Shown in pieces: positions 1 to 7,862 of a stretch of 64,000 nt of DNA. Under the pieces are notes generated by a model, which did not search any database, was not told the DNA's origin, and worked only from the letters and a program-made list of their open reading frames with translations. The position numbers and the translations under genes are program-made. Every line of letters starts with the position of its first letter. Position 1 is the stretch's first letter. Location of the stretch: positions 1 to 64,000 of the forward strand of contig JBHOQS010000009.1 of assembly GCA_042408875.1 (NCBI GenBank), read 5' to 3'. Source of the DNA: JBHOQS01 sp042408875. GTDB taxonomy: Bacteria > Chloroflexota > UBA11872 > JBHOQS01.

Positions 1-10
1 GGGCGCGGGT

Positions 11-16
11 TATAAT
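11..16 (+). promoter_or_regulatory. Candidate -10 box (TATAAT) for the antiporter pair
   Basis: A perfect TATAAT lies 24 nt before the GTG start at 40. The matching -35 element would fall outside the window, so this is only half a promoter. It is the only consensus -10 close to the first gene. Confidence 0.35.
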
Positions 17-39
17 CGTCATGGGCGGGTCGCTCGCAG

Positions 40-567
40 GTGGTCAGCATCGGTGGTCTGGATAACACCGATCCTACCATCCCGCAGCTACCCGCCTCTC
101 GCTTCTCCTCTTCCCCAGCAACACACTTTGCAACCGCATCCACTATCAAGGTGCAGTCCGGCGACGAGATCGTCATCGTGGTGCACCATAGCGGCCGGCG
201 GCAGGTGCTCTACTACGAGGCCGATGGGGGCGAGGAACCGGCAGCCGCGCTCGATCTCACCGATGAAGAAGCGCGCGAGCTTGGCGCAATCCTGGGCGGT
301 GTGCTGTTCCATCCAGAGCTGACCGCGGCGGCCACCATGCGGGTCGGTGAGCAGGCGATCGACTGGATCGCGGTGCCGCCGCGTCTTGTGGGGCAGCGAC
401 TTGCCGACCTCCAGGTACCGGAGGGCGTGCATATTCTGGCCGTTTGCCGCCATGAAACGTTATTGCCCAACCCCGCCGCGGACACGCGTCTGGAGCCAGG
501 CGACATGCTGGTGGTGGCCGGACCACGTCGCGCCATTGATATGTTGCGCATGCAGCTGAAAGCCTGA
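40..567 (+). CDS. KhtT-like regulatory subunit of a K+(Na+)/H+ antiporter, RCK_C (TrkA-C) domain
   Basis: This 175-residue cytosolic protein should gate the antiporter encoded immediately downstream. Residues 38-90 match the N-terminal domain of KhtT-type proteins (SGDEIVIVVHHSGRRQ, then DLTDEEARELGAILGG). Residues 100-173 form an RCK_C domain ending in LEPGDMLVVAGP. In Bacillus, KhtT binds c-di-AMP through this domain; whether that holds here is unknown. The first 30 residues (Ser/Pro rich) do not resemble the usual KhtT N-terminus, so the GTG start at 40 may be too early, or the N-terminus may be altered. The stop overlaps the next start by one base (TGATG), a sign of translational coupling. 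Confidence 0.82.
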   Translation: MVSIGGLDNTDPTIPQLPASRFSSSPATHFATASTIKVQSGDEIVIVVHHSGRRQVLYYEADGGEEPAAALDLTDEEARELGAILGGVLFHPELTAAATMRVGEQAIDWIAVPPRLVGQRLADLQVPEGVHILAVCRHETLLPNPAADTRLEPGDMLVVAGPRRAIDMLRMQLKA

Positions 568-1712
568 TGCATCCGGCGATCCTGCAGTTCACACTGGCCA
601 CCGCGCTCCTGGCCCTCGGCGCTGTCCTGGCCTGGCACGTGCGCCTGGCGCCGCTGCCGATTTATCTCCTGACGGGGCTGCTGGCGGCCCCCCTAGTGAA
701 CTTCGAGCTTCTGCAGCCGCTGCCCGACCTCGGCCTGCTCCTGGTGCTGTTCAGCGTTGGTCTGGAATTCGGCCCGGAACGCTGGGCAGCGCTCTCCGGC
801 AAGGCCATTCGCGCCGGGATCTGGGATACGCTCGCGCTCCCCATAGGGTGGGGCCTGGGCCTGCTGCTGGGACTGGACTGGCGCGCCGCCTTGCTCCTGG
901 GTGGGTCGCTCTATGTCTCCAGCTCGGCGATCATCGCCCGCCTGATCGTTGATTTCAAGCGTGCCGCCTATCCCGAGAGCGAGACGGTCCTCGGCGTGCT
1001 GGTGTTCGAAGATCTGGTGATCGCTGCTGTGCTCGCCGTGACCGCGGGCCGGGCCGGCGGGCCGGCCCTCCTGGCGAGCCTGGTGCTGGTGGGGGCCTAC
1101 CTCGCCGGCGCCTACCTTGCAGGACCGCGGCTCAGCCGCTGGCTGGCAAGCCTGCCGTCGGAGCCGCTCCTGCTCCTGGGAGCGGCATTCACTGTGGCCA
1201 CCGCCGAGCTGTTTCACCGCGCCGGCGCCTCGGAAGGGATCGGGGCCTTCCTCGCCGGCACGGTCGTAGCCAGCATTGGCCTGCGCGAGCGTCTGGAGCC
1301 CCTGCTCGGTCCACTGCGCGACCTGGCCGCGGCGATGTTCTTCCTCGCCGTCGGCGCGAGCGCCGCTCGGCTGCTGCAGGGCATTCAGCCACTCGCCATC
1401 GCCCTGGTGCTCGCCGCGCTGTTGGTCAAGCTGCCCCTCAACTACTGGAGCGGCGCCGCGACCGGGCTGGGCGTGCGCGGGCGGCTCCTGACCATGCTGT
1501 ACCTCATCCCGCGCGGGGAGTTCACCCTGGTGCTCGGTGCGCTGGCCCTCCAGGCCGGGGAGAGGCTGGTGGCCCAGACCGCCGTGCTGCTGGTGCTGGT
1601 CAGCGTGCCGGTGGGCGCGCTGGCGATCCAGCTCGGCCCGCGGCTTACTCGCCGGTTCCGTGGACGGCGCGCGGTGCCTGCTCGTGTCATGCCCATCGAA
1701 CCGGCCGGGTAG
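567..1712 (+). CDS. Cation/proton antiporter, CPA2 (KefB/KhtU) family
   Basis: This 381-residue integral membrane protein has about eleven hydrophobic segments along its whole length and should exchange K+ or Na+ for H+ across the inner membrane. Family signatures are SVGLEFGPE near residue 63, the SSSAIIARL stretch near 115, and LGVLVFEDLVIA near 140, whose Asp is the expected ion-binding residue. It lacks the C-terminal TrkA-N domain found in KefB/KefC. That fits regulation by the separate KhtT-like protein encoded just upstream and overlapping by one base. The transported ion cannot be told from sequence. Confidence 0.88.
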   Translation: MHPAILQFTLATALLALGAVLAWHVRLAPLPIYLLTGLLAAPLVNFELLQPLPDLGLLLVLFSVGLEFGPERWAALSGKAIRAGIWDTLALPIGWGLGLLLGLDWRAALLLGGSLYVSSSAIIARLIVDFKRAAYPESETVLGVLVFEDLVIAAVLAVTAGRAGGPALLASLVLVGAYLAGAYLAGPRLSRWLASLPSEPLLLLGAAFTVATAELFHRAGASEGIGAFLAGTVVASIGLRERLEPLLGPLRDLAAAMFFLAVGASAARLLQGIQPLAIALVLAALLVKLPLNYWSGAATGLGVRGRLLTMLYLIPRGEFTLVLGALALQAGERLVAQTAVLLVLVSVPVGALAIQLGPRLTRRFRGRRAVPARVMPIEPAG

Positions 1713-1819
1713 GCAGGCCGCCGTCCTAAGCGCTTCTGGGCTAGGCGTTAGCCGCTGCAGTGACCGGCATCCGGCTGGCTGTTGCAGGCTCAGCATGTAT
1801 GCGCGGGAATGTCACAGCC

Positions 1820-1849
1820 TTGCACCCAGTAGGGCAAATTTTTTATACT
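1820..1849 (+). promoter_or_regulatory. Sigma-70-type promoter for the rhomboid operon
   Basis: TTGCAC at 1820-1825 and TATACT at 1844-1849 are separated by 18 bp, inside an AT-richer patch. Transcription would begin near 1856, leaving a leader of about 220 nt before the rhomboid start. No other consensus promoter is visible between the antiporter and the rhomboid gene. Confidence 0.55.
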
Positions 1850-1902
1850 TGCCGCGTGCTTCTTGCCGGCTCTTGCCTTTTACTTAGTATTTACTTATCA
1901 TT

Positions 1903-1985
1903 GGGGGCAGGACCCCACAGACGCCGCCGGCATCTCGGGGTGAGGAAAGGTGTGGAGAAGTGACCTCGACCCGCTCGATGCCGGC
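1903..1985 (+). promoter_or_regulatory. Structured 5' leader of the rhomboid/SDH protease operon, possible cis-acting RNA
   Basis: A small hairpin (GGGG 1904-1907 with CCCC 1913-1916) is followed by a long stem. GCCGGCATC at 1926-1934 pairs with GATGCCGGC at 1977-1985. Inside it, CGGG and GAGG pair with CCTC and CCCG across a small internal loop, leaving a purine-rich apical loop. The arrangement looks like a folded RNA domain rather than a terminator, because the outer stem is followed by five A and no T run. I do not recognise it as a known riboswitch class. Confidence 0.4.
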
Positions 1986-2077
1986 AAAAAGTGCCTTCTG
2001 CATGCAGAGTTCCACGCGTAGACCTGATGCGGCGACCCGATGCCTAGACCTCGTGGGTGGAGAGGGATGATCCTGCT

Positions 2078-2770
2078 GTGATTCCCTTGAAAGATACGGT
2101 GCGCGCCCGTGGGTTCCCGTATGTGACGGCCGCGCTGATCGGTGCGAACATCTTGCTGTTCTTCGTTGAGCTCCGGTTACCCCCAGATATGCTGGAGGCG
2201 TTCCTGTGGCTGCTGGGAGTCGTGCCGCGGCGCTTCCTCACCGCGCCGTGGCCCAACGAATGGCTCACCCTCCTCACGTCGCAGTTCCTGCACGGAGGAT
2301 GGTTCCACCTGCTGAGCAACATGCTGGCGCTGCTGATTTTCGCCGATAACGTCGAGGATCGCCTGGGACACTGGCGCTTTTTGCTGTTCTATCTGTTCTG
2401 CGGCATCGCCGCAGCGCTCCTGCATATCTGGTTCAACCCGTTGTCAAACGTCCCGGCCATCGGCGCCAGCGGCGCCATCTCCGGCGTGCTGGCGGCCTAC
2501 CTGGTGCTCTTCCCGGCGGCGCGCGTGGTGGCGCTGGTGCCGGTATTCTTCATCCCCTGGTTCGTTGAGGTGCCGGCTATTATCTGGGTGGGGGGCTGGT
2601 TCCTGGCCCAACTGCTGAACGGCTTGCTCTCGCTGGCCAGCGATATGGAGCTCCTCGGCGGGGTAGCATGGTGGGCCCACGTCGGCGGCTTCCTCGCTGG
2701 GCTCGTGCTGGTCTGGCCGCTGCGGCGGCCGGCGCCGCAGTATCATCCCGATCAGTACTGGCCCTGGTAG
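2078..2770 (+). CDS. Rhomboid family intramembrane serine protease
   Basis: This is a polytopic membrane protease of about 230 residues that cleaves transmembrane substrates. With Met1 at 2078, the catalytic Ser lies in GASG near residue 131 and the catalytic His in WWAHVGGFLAG near residue 201. The conserved HGGWFHLLSNM motif is near residue 73. Six or seven hydrophobic segments are visible. The GTG at 2078 gives the usual family N-terminus (VIPLKD) and has GGAGAGG upstream; an earlier in-frame GTG at 2057 has no ribosome binding site. The gene is followed after 30 bp by a second membrane-linked serine protease, suggesting a shared role in membrane protein turnover. Confidence 0.9.
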   Translation: MIPLKDTVRARGFPYVTAALIGANILLFFVELRLPPDMLEAFLWLLGVVPRRFLTAPWPNEWLTLLTSQFLHGGWFHLLSNMLALLIFADNVEDRLGHWRFLLFYLFCGIAAALLHIWFNPLSNVPAIGASGAISGVLAAYLVLFPAARVVALVPVFFIPWFVEVPAIIWVGGWFLAQLLNGLLSLASDMELLGGVAWWAHVGGFLAGLVLVWPLRRPAPQYHPDQYWPW

Positions 2771-2800
2771 TACGTCGGGGGTTGGAGGGAGGGGCATACG

Positions 2801-3661
2801 ATGACGTTCCTGGATCTGCTGTGGCTGTTCTTTATCTTTAGCACACTCCAGCCAGTGATCCGCCAGCGCTGGCTGGAAGCGCAGCGACTCAAGCTGCTGC
2901 GCCAGCTTGAGCAGAAACGCCGCAGTCGCGTGATCAGCCTGATCCACCGCCAGGAGACTATGGCGCTCCTGGGCTTCCCTATCGTGCGCTACATCGACAT
3001 TGAGGACTCGGAGGCCGTGCTGCGGGCGATCCAGCTCACCGACCCACAGCTTCCCCTCGACATTATCCTGCACACACCCGGTGGCCTGGTCATCGCCGCC
3101 GAGCAGATCGCCCAGGCACTGTGCCGGCACCCCGGCAAAGTCACGGTCTTCGTGCCGCACTATGCCATGAGCGGCGGGACGCTGATCGCTCTGGCCGCCG
3201 ATGAGATCGTCATGGCGGAGAACGCCGTGCTGGGTCCGGTGGATCCGCAGCTCGGCCAGTACCCGGCGGCCAGCATCCTCAAAGTCATCGAGCGCAAACC
3301 CATCGCTGAGATCGATGACCAGACGCTGATCCTGGCCGACGTGGCCGAGAAGGCGATCCGGCAGGTGGAGAGCTTCGTCACCGAGCTACTGCGCCAACGC
3401 CTGCCTGAGAGCAAGGCGGCGGAACTGGCGGCGACTTTGAGCCGCGGCACCTGGACACACGACTATCCCATTACCGTCGCTGAAGCGCGCCGCCTAGGCC
3501 TGCCGGTCTCCACCGACATGCCGGTGGAGGTCCTGCAGCTCATGCAGCTCTATCCCCAGGCGCGCCAGCAACGCCCGTCGGTGGAGTATATTCCGGTGCC
3601 GTATCCGCGACCGACCGCGCCGGCCCCGCGTGAGGTCCCGCGCGGGGGCGCACACGGCTAG
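2801..3661 (+). CDS. SDH family Clp-fold serine protease, membrane-anchored
   Basis: This 286-residue protein has one N-terminal transmembrane segment (residues 3-18), a short basic coiled stretch, and then a ClpP/crotonase-like fold of the serine dehydrogenase proteinase family (PF01972). HTPGGLV (residues 91-97) and the nucleophile Ser124 in AMSGGT are clear, and GPVDPQLG follows at about 145. Family members are predicted membrane proteases acting near the cytoplasmic face. The tail after residue 255 is Pro/Arg rich. The gene lies 30 bp after the rhomboid gene on the same strand, with GGAGGGAGGGG upstream, so the two are probably one operon. Confidence 0.85.
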   Translation: MTFLDLLWLFFIFSTLQPVIRQRWLEAQRLKLLRQLEQKRRSRVISLIHRQETMALLGFPIVRYIDIEDSEAVLRAIQLTDPQLPLDIILHTPGGLVIAAEQIAQALCRHPGKVTVFVPHYAMSGGTLIALAADEIVMAENAVLGPVDPQLGQYPAASILKVIERKPIAEIDDQTLILADVAEKAIRQVESFVTELLRQRLPESKAAELAATLSRGTWTHDYPITVAEARRLGLPVSTDMPVEVLQLMQLYPQARQQRPSVEYIPVPYPRPTAPAPREVPRGGAHG

Positions 3662-3691
3662 TCTGGTGGCTTTCCCTAGCTTCCCTCTACA

Positions 3692-3720
3692 TTGACGCCG
3701 CCGGGCCGGGTGCCTATAAT
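3692..3720 (+). promoter_or_regulatory. Near-consensus sigma-70 promoter for the histidine kinase
   Basis: TTGACG at 3692-3697 and a perfect TATAAT at 3715-3720 are 17 bp apart. The start site would be near 3727, about 130 nt before the kinase ATG. This is one of the best promoters in the window. Confidence 0.75.
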
Positions 3721-3855
3721 GCACGTGGCTTTGTCGCCAACGGCGCTGGAGGAAGAGACAGAGACGCTGGACGCGGCGCCTGACACGGGCGTTCCAGCGT
3801 ACAGTGCAGCAACGCGGTGCCCTGCCTGCGTTGCGCCTGGGCAAAGGAGCCCGGC

Positions 3856-6522
3856 ATGCAGCCATCGCCGACATCGCCACTCTCCCAGCTGGGAGAGCCG
3901 CCGAGACGGGACGTATCACAGCTTCCTTCTCTCGAGGCGTTGCAGCGCGCCGGCCGCCTCCAGGCCCTCCACGAGATCGCCCTCCGGCTTTCTACTGCGG
4001 CCAACCGCATCGAGATCGTTGAGCACACCATACGGGCTACGCTCGAGCTGTTCGGTGCGGATGAGGCTGCGTACATCGAGGCGCCCGAGCCCGCTGCCCT
4101 GCACGCCGAGGTGTTGCATGTCCGCGGCACCCGGCAGACGCCGCTCGAGCAGAGCCGCCGCCCCTTCCCATCCGAGCTGCTGGCCGCCCTCAAGCCAGCA
4201 GCACCCGAAGATGGAGACGGCCAGGCTCAGCCCTCAGCGGAGGCCACCGGAAGCGAACCGGTGGCGCTTGTCCTGCCGGTTCGCACCGCCTCGCGCCTGT
4301 ACGGGGTATTGGATGTACGCTTGCCTGGCCAGCTAGACCCCGAGCCGGGCCTGGCTGCGGAACTGGCTCTCCTTGCCAGCCAGGCGGCGGCGGCCCTGGA
4401 GAAGGCCTGCCTGATTGAGGAGGAACGCCGCCGGGCCCGCGAGGCGACCATCCTACTGGAGATCGCCCGGGCCACGAGCTCCACACTCGAGCTGCACCAG
4501 GTGCTCGACCGTATCGTCGAGCGGACCGCGTCACTTACCGGCGCGGATCGGGCGAGCATCCTGCTGCTCGACCCGAGTGGCCGGTACCTTCAACCCTCGG
4601 CCCTCTACGGCATGGACCCCACCTTCGTTGCGGCCTGGAAGCGTAACCTGCTCTCTCTCGAGCAGGAACCGCTCTCCCGTGCAGCGGTGGAGAGCCGCCA
4701 GCTGGTGGTCGTCTACGACGCCGTCACCGACCCGCGCACCGACAAGGCGGCTGTGGCGCTCTTCGGAGATCGCTCGCTCCTGGTGGCGCCGCTGATCTCA
4801 CGAGGTCAGGTGCTCGGCACGCTCTTTGTCAACCACGTGCGCCGGCCGTACGCCTTCACGCCGGAGGACATCGAGATCATCCAGGCGATCGCTGCCCAGG
4901 CTGCTGTGGCGATCGACAACGCCCGGCTCTACGAAGAGACACGGCGCACTAGCCAGCGGCTCCGAACCGCCATCGAAAGCATCGGCCAGGCCCTGTCGGC
5001 CGGCTTCGACCTGGACGCCACGCTCTCCTTGATCGCCAACGTGGCCGCGGAGATCGCCCAGGCGCAGGGCTGCGCGGTGGCACTGCTCGAGGAGGACCGG
5101 CTGGTCGTGCGCGCGGCTGCCGGCGTGACACCGGAGAGCTGGAATGCCGGCGCAGCGCAGGGGGACTCGGCGCTGGCCGAAGCCGCGGTGGCCCGCGGCA
5201 CGCCGTACTACGTCGATGAACATACACCGGCGCCGCTGGCGCACCGGCAATTCCTGCGTTCGCAGGGCTTTGCCGCGTATCTCTGTGTGCCGCTGCGCAC
5301 TCAGCGAGAAACCATCGGTGCGCTGTCGGTGTACTGGCGCGCACGTCCCGGTGACGCGGCCGAGCACAGCCGGCTGCTGAGCGCGTTCGCCAGCGAGGCC
5401 GCGCTGGCGATCGGCCACGCCCGCCTGTTTGCCGTAGCGGCGCGTACCGCGCGTGAGCTGAACGCCATCATCCAGCACTGCTCTGACGGCATCGTCGTGT
5501 ATGATCCTGAGCAGCGCGTGCTGGAGTTCAACCGGGCCATGGAGCAGCTTTCTGGCTGGACCGCCGCGGAGGCGCGCGGCCGCCACTGTAGCGAAGTGTT
5601 CTGCCATTTTGATGCCCGGGGGAACCGCCTGTGCGATCGCGGCTGTCCAGTCCAGCACGTGCTCGACACCCAGCGGCCACTCCTGGTGCAGACGATCACT
5701 GTTGCCCGTGATGGCCGGCGCCGGGAGATCGAGGCCAGCTACACGTTCGTGCCCGGTGAAGAGCCGAACGGCAGCCGCGTCGTTGTCGTAGTGCGCGACA
5801 TCACTAGCCTGAAAGAAGTGGACCAACTCAAGTCCGACTTCGTCTCGATGATCTCGCACGATCTGCGCACACCGCTCTCGCTGATTAAGGGCTATGTGGC
5901 GACGCTTCTGCGCCCGGGGCTTGCCCTGCCGGAGGAGACGCGCCTGCGCTTCCTGCGTGGGATCGACAACGCGACCGATCGGCTGACGCGGCTAGTGGAC
6001 AACATCATCTCCGCGCGGCGGCTGGAGACCGGGATGTACAAGTTCACCCTCCGGCGCCTGCCGCTCACGCCGCTGCTGCGCACGGTTGCTTCTACCGCTG
6101 CCGAGCACGCCAGCGGTCACCGGCTCGAGATCGATCTGCCGGACGACCCGCTGGAGACCATCGCTGACCCGGATGAGATCAGCCGCGTGATCACGAACCT
6201 TCTCTCCAATGCGTTTAAGTACTCCCCGCGCGGCACTACCGTGCGCCTACGAGCATGGGCTGCGGGCGAGGAGGTCCATGTGACCGTCAGCGATCAGGGG
6301 CGCGGGCTCCCGCCTGACCAGCTCGAGCGCATCTTTGAAAAGTTCTACCGAGTGCCCGGCCAGGACGAGCCCGCGCGCGGCTCAGGGCTCGGTTTGTTTA
6401 TCTGTAAGCGCATCGTCGAGGCCCACGGCGGGCGTATCTGGGCAGAAAGTACACCGGGCCGGGGCAGCACCTTCCACGTTGTGCTGCGACGCGCCGATGC
6501 GGAACGAGTGCCGGCGGCCTGA
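3856..6522 (+). CDS. Soluble hybrid-sensing histidine kinase (GAF-GAF-GAF-PAS-HisKA-HATPase)
   Basis: This 888-residue sensor kinase has no transmembrane segment, so it probably senses an intracellular or diffusible signal. Three GAF-type domains lie at roughly residues 35-180, 205-360 and 375-530. A PAS domain (535-660) carries a Cys-rich insert, CSEVFCHF then LCDRGCP, whose four Cys could bind a metal or respond to redox. The dimerisation box is ISHDLRTPLSLIKGY with the phospho-accepting His. The ATPase has NLLSNAFKYSP, DQGRGLPP and GSGLGLFICK boxes. The ATG at 3856 is preferred because AAAGGAG lies six bases upstream; an earlier start at 3817 has none. Two receiver-only response regulators follow. 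Confidence 0.9.
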   Translation: MQPSPTSPLSQLGEPPRRDVSQLPSLEALQRAGRLQALHEIALRLSTAANRIEIVEHTIRATLELFGADEAAYIEAPEPAALHAEVLHVRGTRQTPLEQSRRPFPSELLAALKPAAPEDGDGQAQPSAEATGSEPVALVLPVRTASRLYGVLDVRLPGQLDPEPGLAAELALLASQAAAALEKACLIEEERRRAREATILLEIARATSSTLELHQVLDRIVERTASLTGADRASILLLDPSGRYLQPSALYGMDPTFVAAWKRNLLSLEQEPLSRAAVESRQLVVVYDAVTDPRTDKAAVALFGDRSLLVAPLISRGQVLGTLFVNHVRRPYAFTPEDIEIIQAIAAQAAVAIDNARLYEETRRTSQRLRTAIESIGQALSAGFDLDATLSLIANVAAEIAQAQGCAVALLEEDRLVVRAAAGVTPESWNAGAAQGDSALAEAAVARGTPYYVDEHTPAPLAHRQFLRSQGFAAYLCVPLRTQRETIGALSVYWRARPGDAAEHSRLLSAFASEAALAIGHARLFAVAARTARELNAIIQHCSDGIVVYDPEQRVLEFNRAMEQLSGWTAAEARGRHCSEVFCHFDARGNRLCDRGCPVQHVLDTQRPLLVQTITVARDGRRREIEASYTFVPGEEPNGSRVVVVVRDITSLKEVDQLKSDFVSMISHDLRTPLSLIKGYVATLLRPGLALPEETRLRFLRGIDNATDRLTRLVDNIISARRLETGMYKFTLRRLPLTPLLRTVASTAAEHASGHRLEIDLPDDPLETIADPDEISRVITNLLSNAFKYSPRGTTVRLRAWAAGEEVHVTVSDQGRGLPPDQLERIFEKFYRVPGQDEPARGSGLGLFICKRIVEAHGGRIWAESTPGRGSTFHVVLRRADAERVPAA

Positions 6523-6908
6523 GTGGCACCGGTGCAATCCCAACGTCCCGGTACCGATTGGTTGGCCTGGCTGCACCCGGCTATTCCAGAAAGGGCTGAG
6601 CGCGTTCTCGCCTCAGCTCCATGTTTTGGAAGCCTCAACGAACACGCCTTCTGCGGGAGAAGTATGGGGATTTACCCTAGCCTGAAGATGTGATAGGCTA
6701 CTGCTATGACCTTGGCAGGGGAACCGGCTCAGACCCGGGCAGTGACTCGCCTGAGCACTCGCATGCGCCCGTCCCATGCGCCATAAGTTGGGGAGCATTC
6801 ACCGGCCTCCAAGGCCCTCGCGCTTGTGAGGCCCTTCATCTTCTGGTCCTGTATCCCAATTCTGGTCCTGTAGCTCACTGAAGAGCGAGTCCCTTCAGGA
6901 GCAGGCAC
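6523..6908 (+). other. 386-nt gap between the kinase and the first response regulator
   Basis: No convincing gene is present. It holds a short inverted repeat (TAGCCT 6678-6683 with AGGCTA 6695-6700) and a 13-nt direct repeat, TTCTGGTCCTGTA, at 6841-6853 and 6860-6872, about 40 nt before the regulator start. No consensus promoter was found, although the length suggests the regulators may have their own. Confidence 0.5.
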
Positions 6909-7388
6909 GTGGAACGTGGCACAATCCTAGTGGTGGACGACGAACCCGGCCTGCGCGAGATTGTGCGGGTGAACCTCGAAGCCGAAGGGTATCAGGTGCT
7001 GGAGGCCGCCACTGGCCAGGAGGCGCTCGAACTGGTCAAGCGCGCCCAGCCTGACCTGCTGATCCTGGACCTGATGCTGCCGGGCATGGATGGTTGGGAG
7101 GTGCTGCGCCGTCTGGAGGCAGACCCGGAGACCGCGGGGGTGCCAGTGATCATCCTGACAGCCCGCGCAGGGGACGAAGAACGCCTGCGCGGGCTGGAAG
7201 AGGGCGCAGTACAGTATATCGTCAAGCCCTTCTATCCAGAGGACCTGGTTGCCACGGTGAAGATTCTCTTGCAAGTCTTCAATGCGTCCATGCGGCAGCA
7301 ATACCGGCAGCAGCTCATCGCCCAGCGCCGCAAGCTGATCGACCAGTGGCCGCAGATCCAGTGGCCGGGCGCCCAGCCCGGCCCATAG
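6909..7388 (+). CDS. Receiver-only response regulator (CheY-like) with helical tail
   Basis: This 159-residue protein is a single REC domain (residues 5-122). The acidic pair is Asp10-Asp11, the phospho-acceptor is Asp54 in LLILDLMLPGMDGW, Thr84 lies in IILTARAG, and Lys106 in IVKPFYPED. The last 40 residues are a basic, Gln-rich helical tail with no DNA-binding domain. It lies downstream of the orphan GAF/PAS kinase and 56 bp before a second receiver, so it is a likely phosphorylation partner acting by protein contact. GTG is the start, with CAGGAGCAGG upstream. Confidence 0.88.
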   Translation: MERGTILVVDDEPGLREIVRVNLEAEGYQVLEAATGQEALELVKRAQPDLLILDLMLPGMDGWEVLRRLEADPETAGVPVIILTARAGDEERLRGLEEGAVQYIVKPFYPEDLVATVKILLQVFNASMRQQYRQQLIAQRRKLIDQWPQIQWPGAQPGP

Positions 7389-7444
7389 CCCCGCCAGCCG
7401 GGGGCGAGACGTGCCGGTGCCGCAGGCAGGATGGAGGAACGCCT

Positions 7445-7846
7445 ATGCATGCACGCGAGGAGGCTGGTGCGAAAGAGCGCGTGCTCGTGGTTGAGGATGA
7501 AGGAGGCCTGGCAGAGATCATCCGCCTGCATCTCGAAGAGTCGGGCTACCAGGTTGACGTTGCGCGCGATGGCCTCACTGCCCTGCGCCGTTTCGATGAG
7601 ACGCGGCCGGCGCTGGTGGTGCTTGACCTGGGCGTGCCCCAGGTCTCGGGCTACCGGCTGATGTCGCTCTTCAAGCGAAGCGACCCGAACTCGACGCAGC
7701 CGCAGCCGAAGGTGATCATCGTCACCGCCCGCGACTTTGAGGAGGCCCGTGAGGTGGTGCGCCTGGGGGCCGATGACTTCTTGACCAAGCCGTTCGACCC
7801 CCAAGACCTGGTGCGACGGGTGGACTACCTGCTCCGCAGCGCCTGA
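7445..7846 (+). CDS. Second receiver-only response regulator
   Basis: This 133-residue REC-only protein has VVEDE at residues 15-19, phospho-acceptor Asp61 in VVLDLGVP, Thr94 in VTARDF and Lys115 in LTKPFDP. An insert (SDPNSTQPQP) before beta-4 lengthens the domain. There is no output domain. The ATG at 7445 is chosen because GGAGGAA lies just upstream; the open frame extends much further 5' but overlaps the previous gene. Together with the upstream kinase and regulator it could form a branched phosphorelay. It converges on the next gene, with only 16 bp between the stops. Confidence 0.88.
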   Translation: MHAREEAGAKERVLVVEDEGGLAEIIRLHLEESGYQVDVARDGLTALRRFDETRPALVVLDLGVPQVSGYRLMSLFKRSDPNSTQPQPKVIIVTARDFEEAREVVRLGADDFLTKPFDPQDLVRRVDYLLRSA

Positions 7847-7862
7847 GCAGCAGGCCCAGCCG

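Noticed and set aside
693..1796. A 367-residue open frame on the minus strand opposite the antiporter
   Set aside because: It is Gln/His/Arg-rich without family motifs and lies opposite a gene with a clear membrane-protein pattern; long antisense frames are expected at this GC content.
1903..1985. SRP RNA, RNase P, c-di-AMP or TPP riboswitch in the rhomboid leader
   Set aside because: GAGGAAAG recalls RNase P but the other conserved blocks are missing, and none of the riboswitch cores I know is present.
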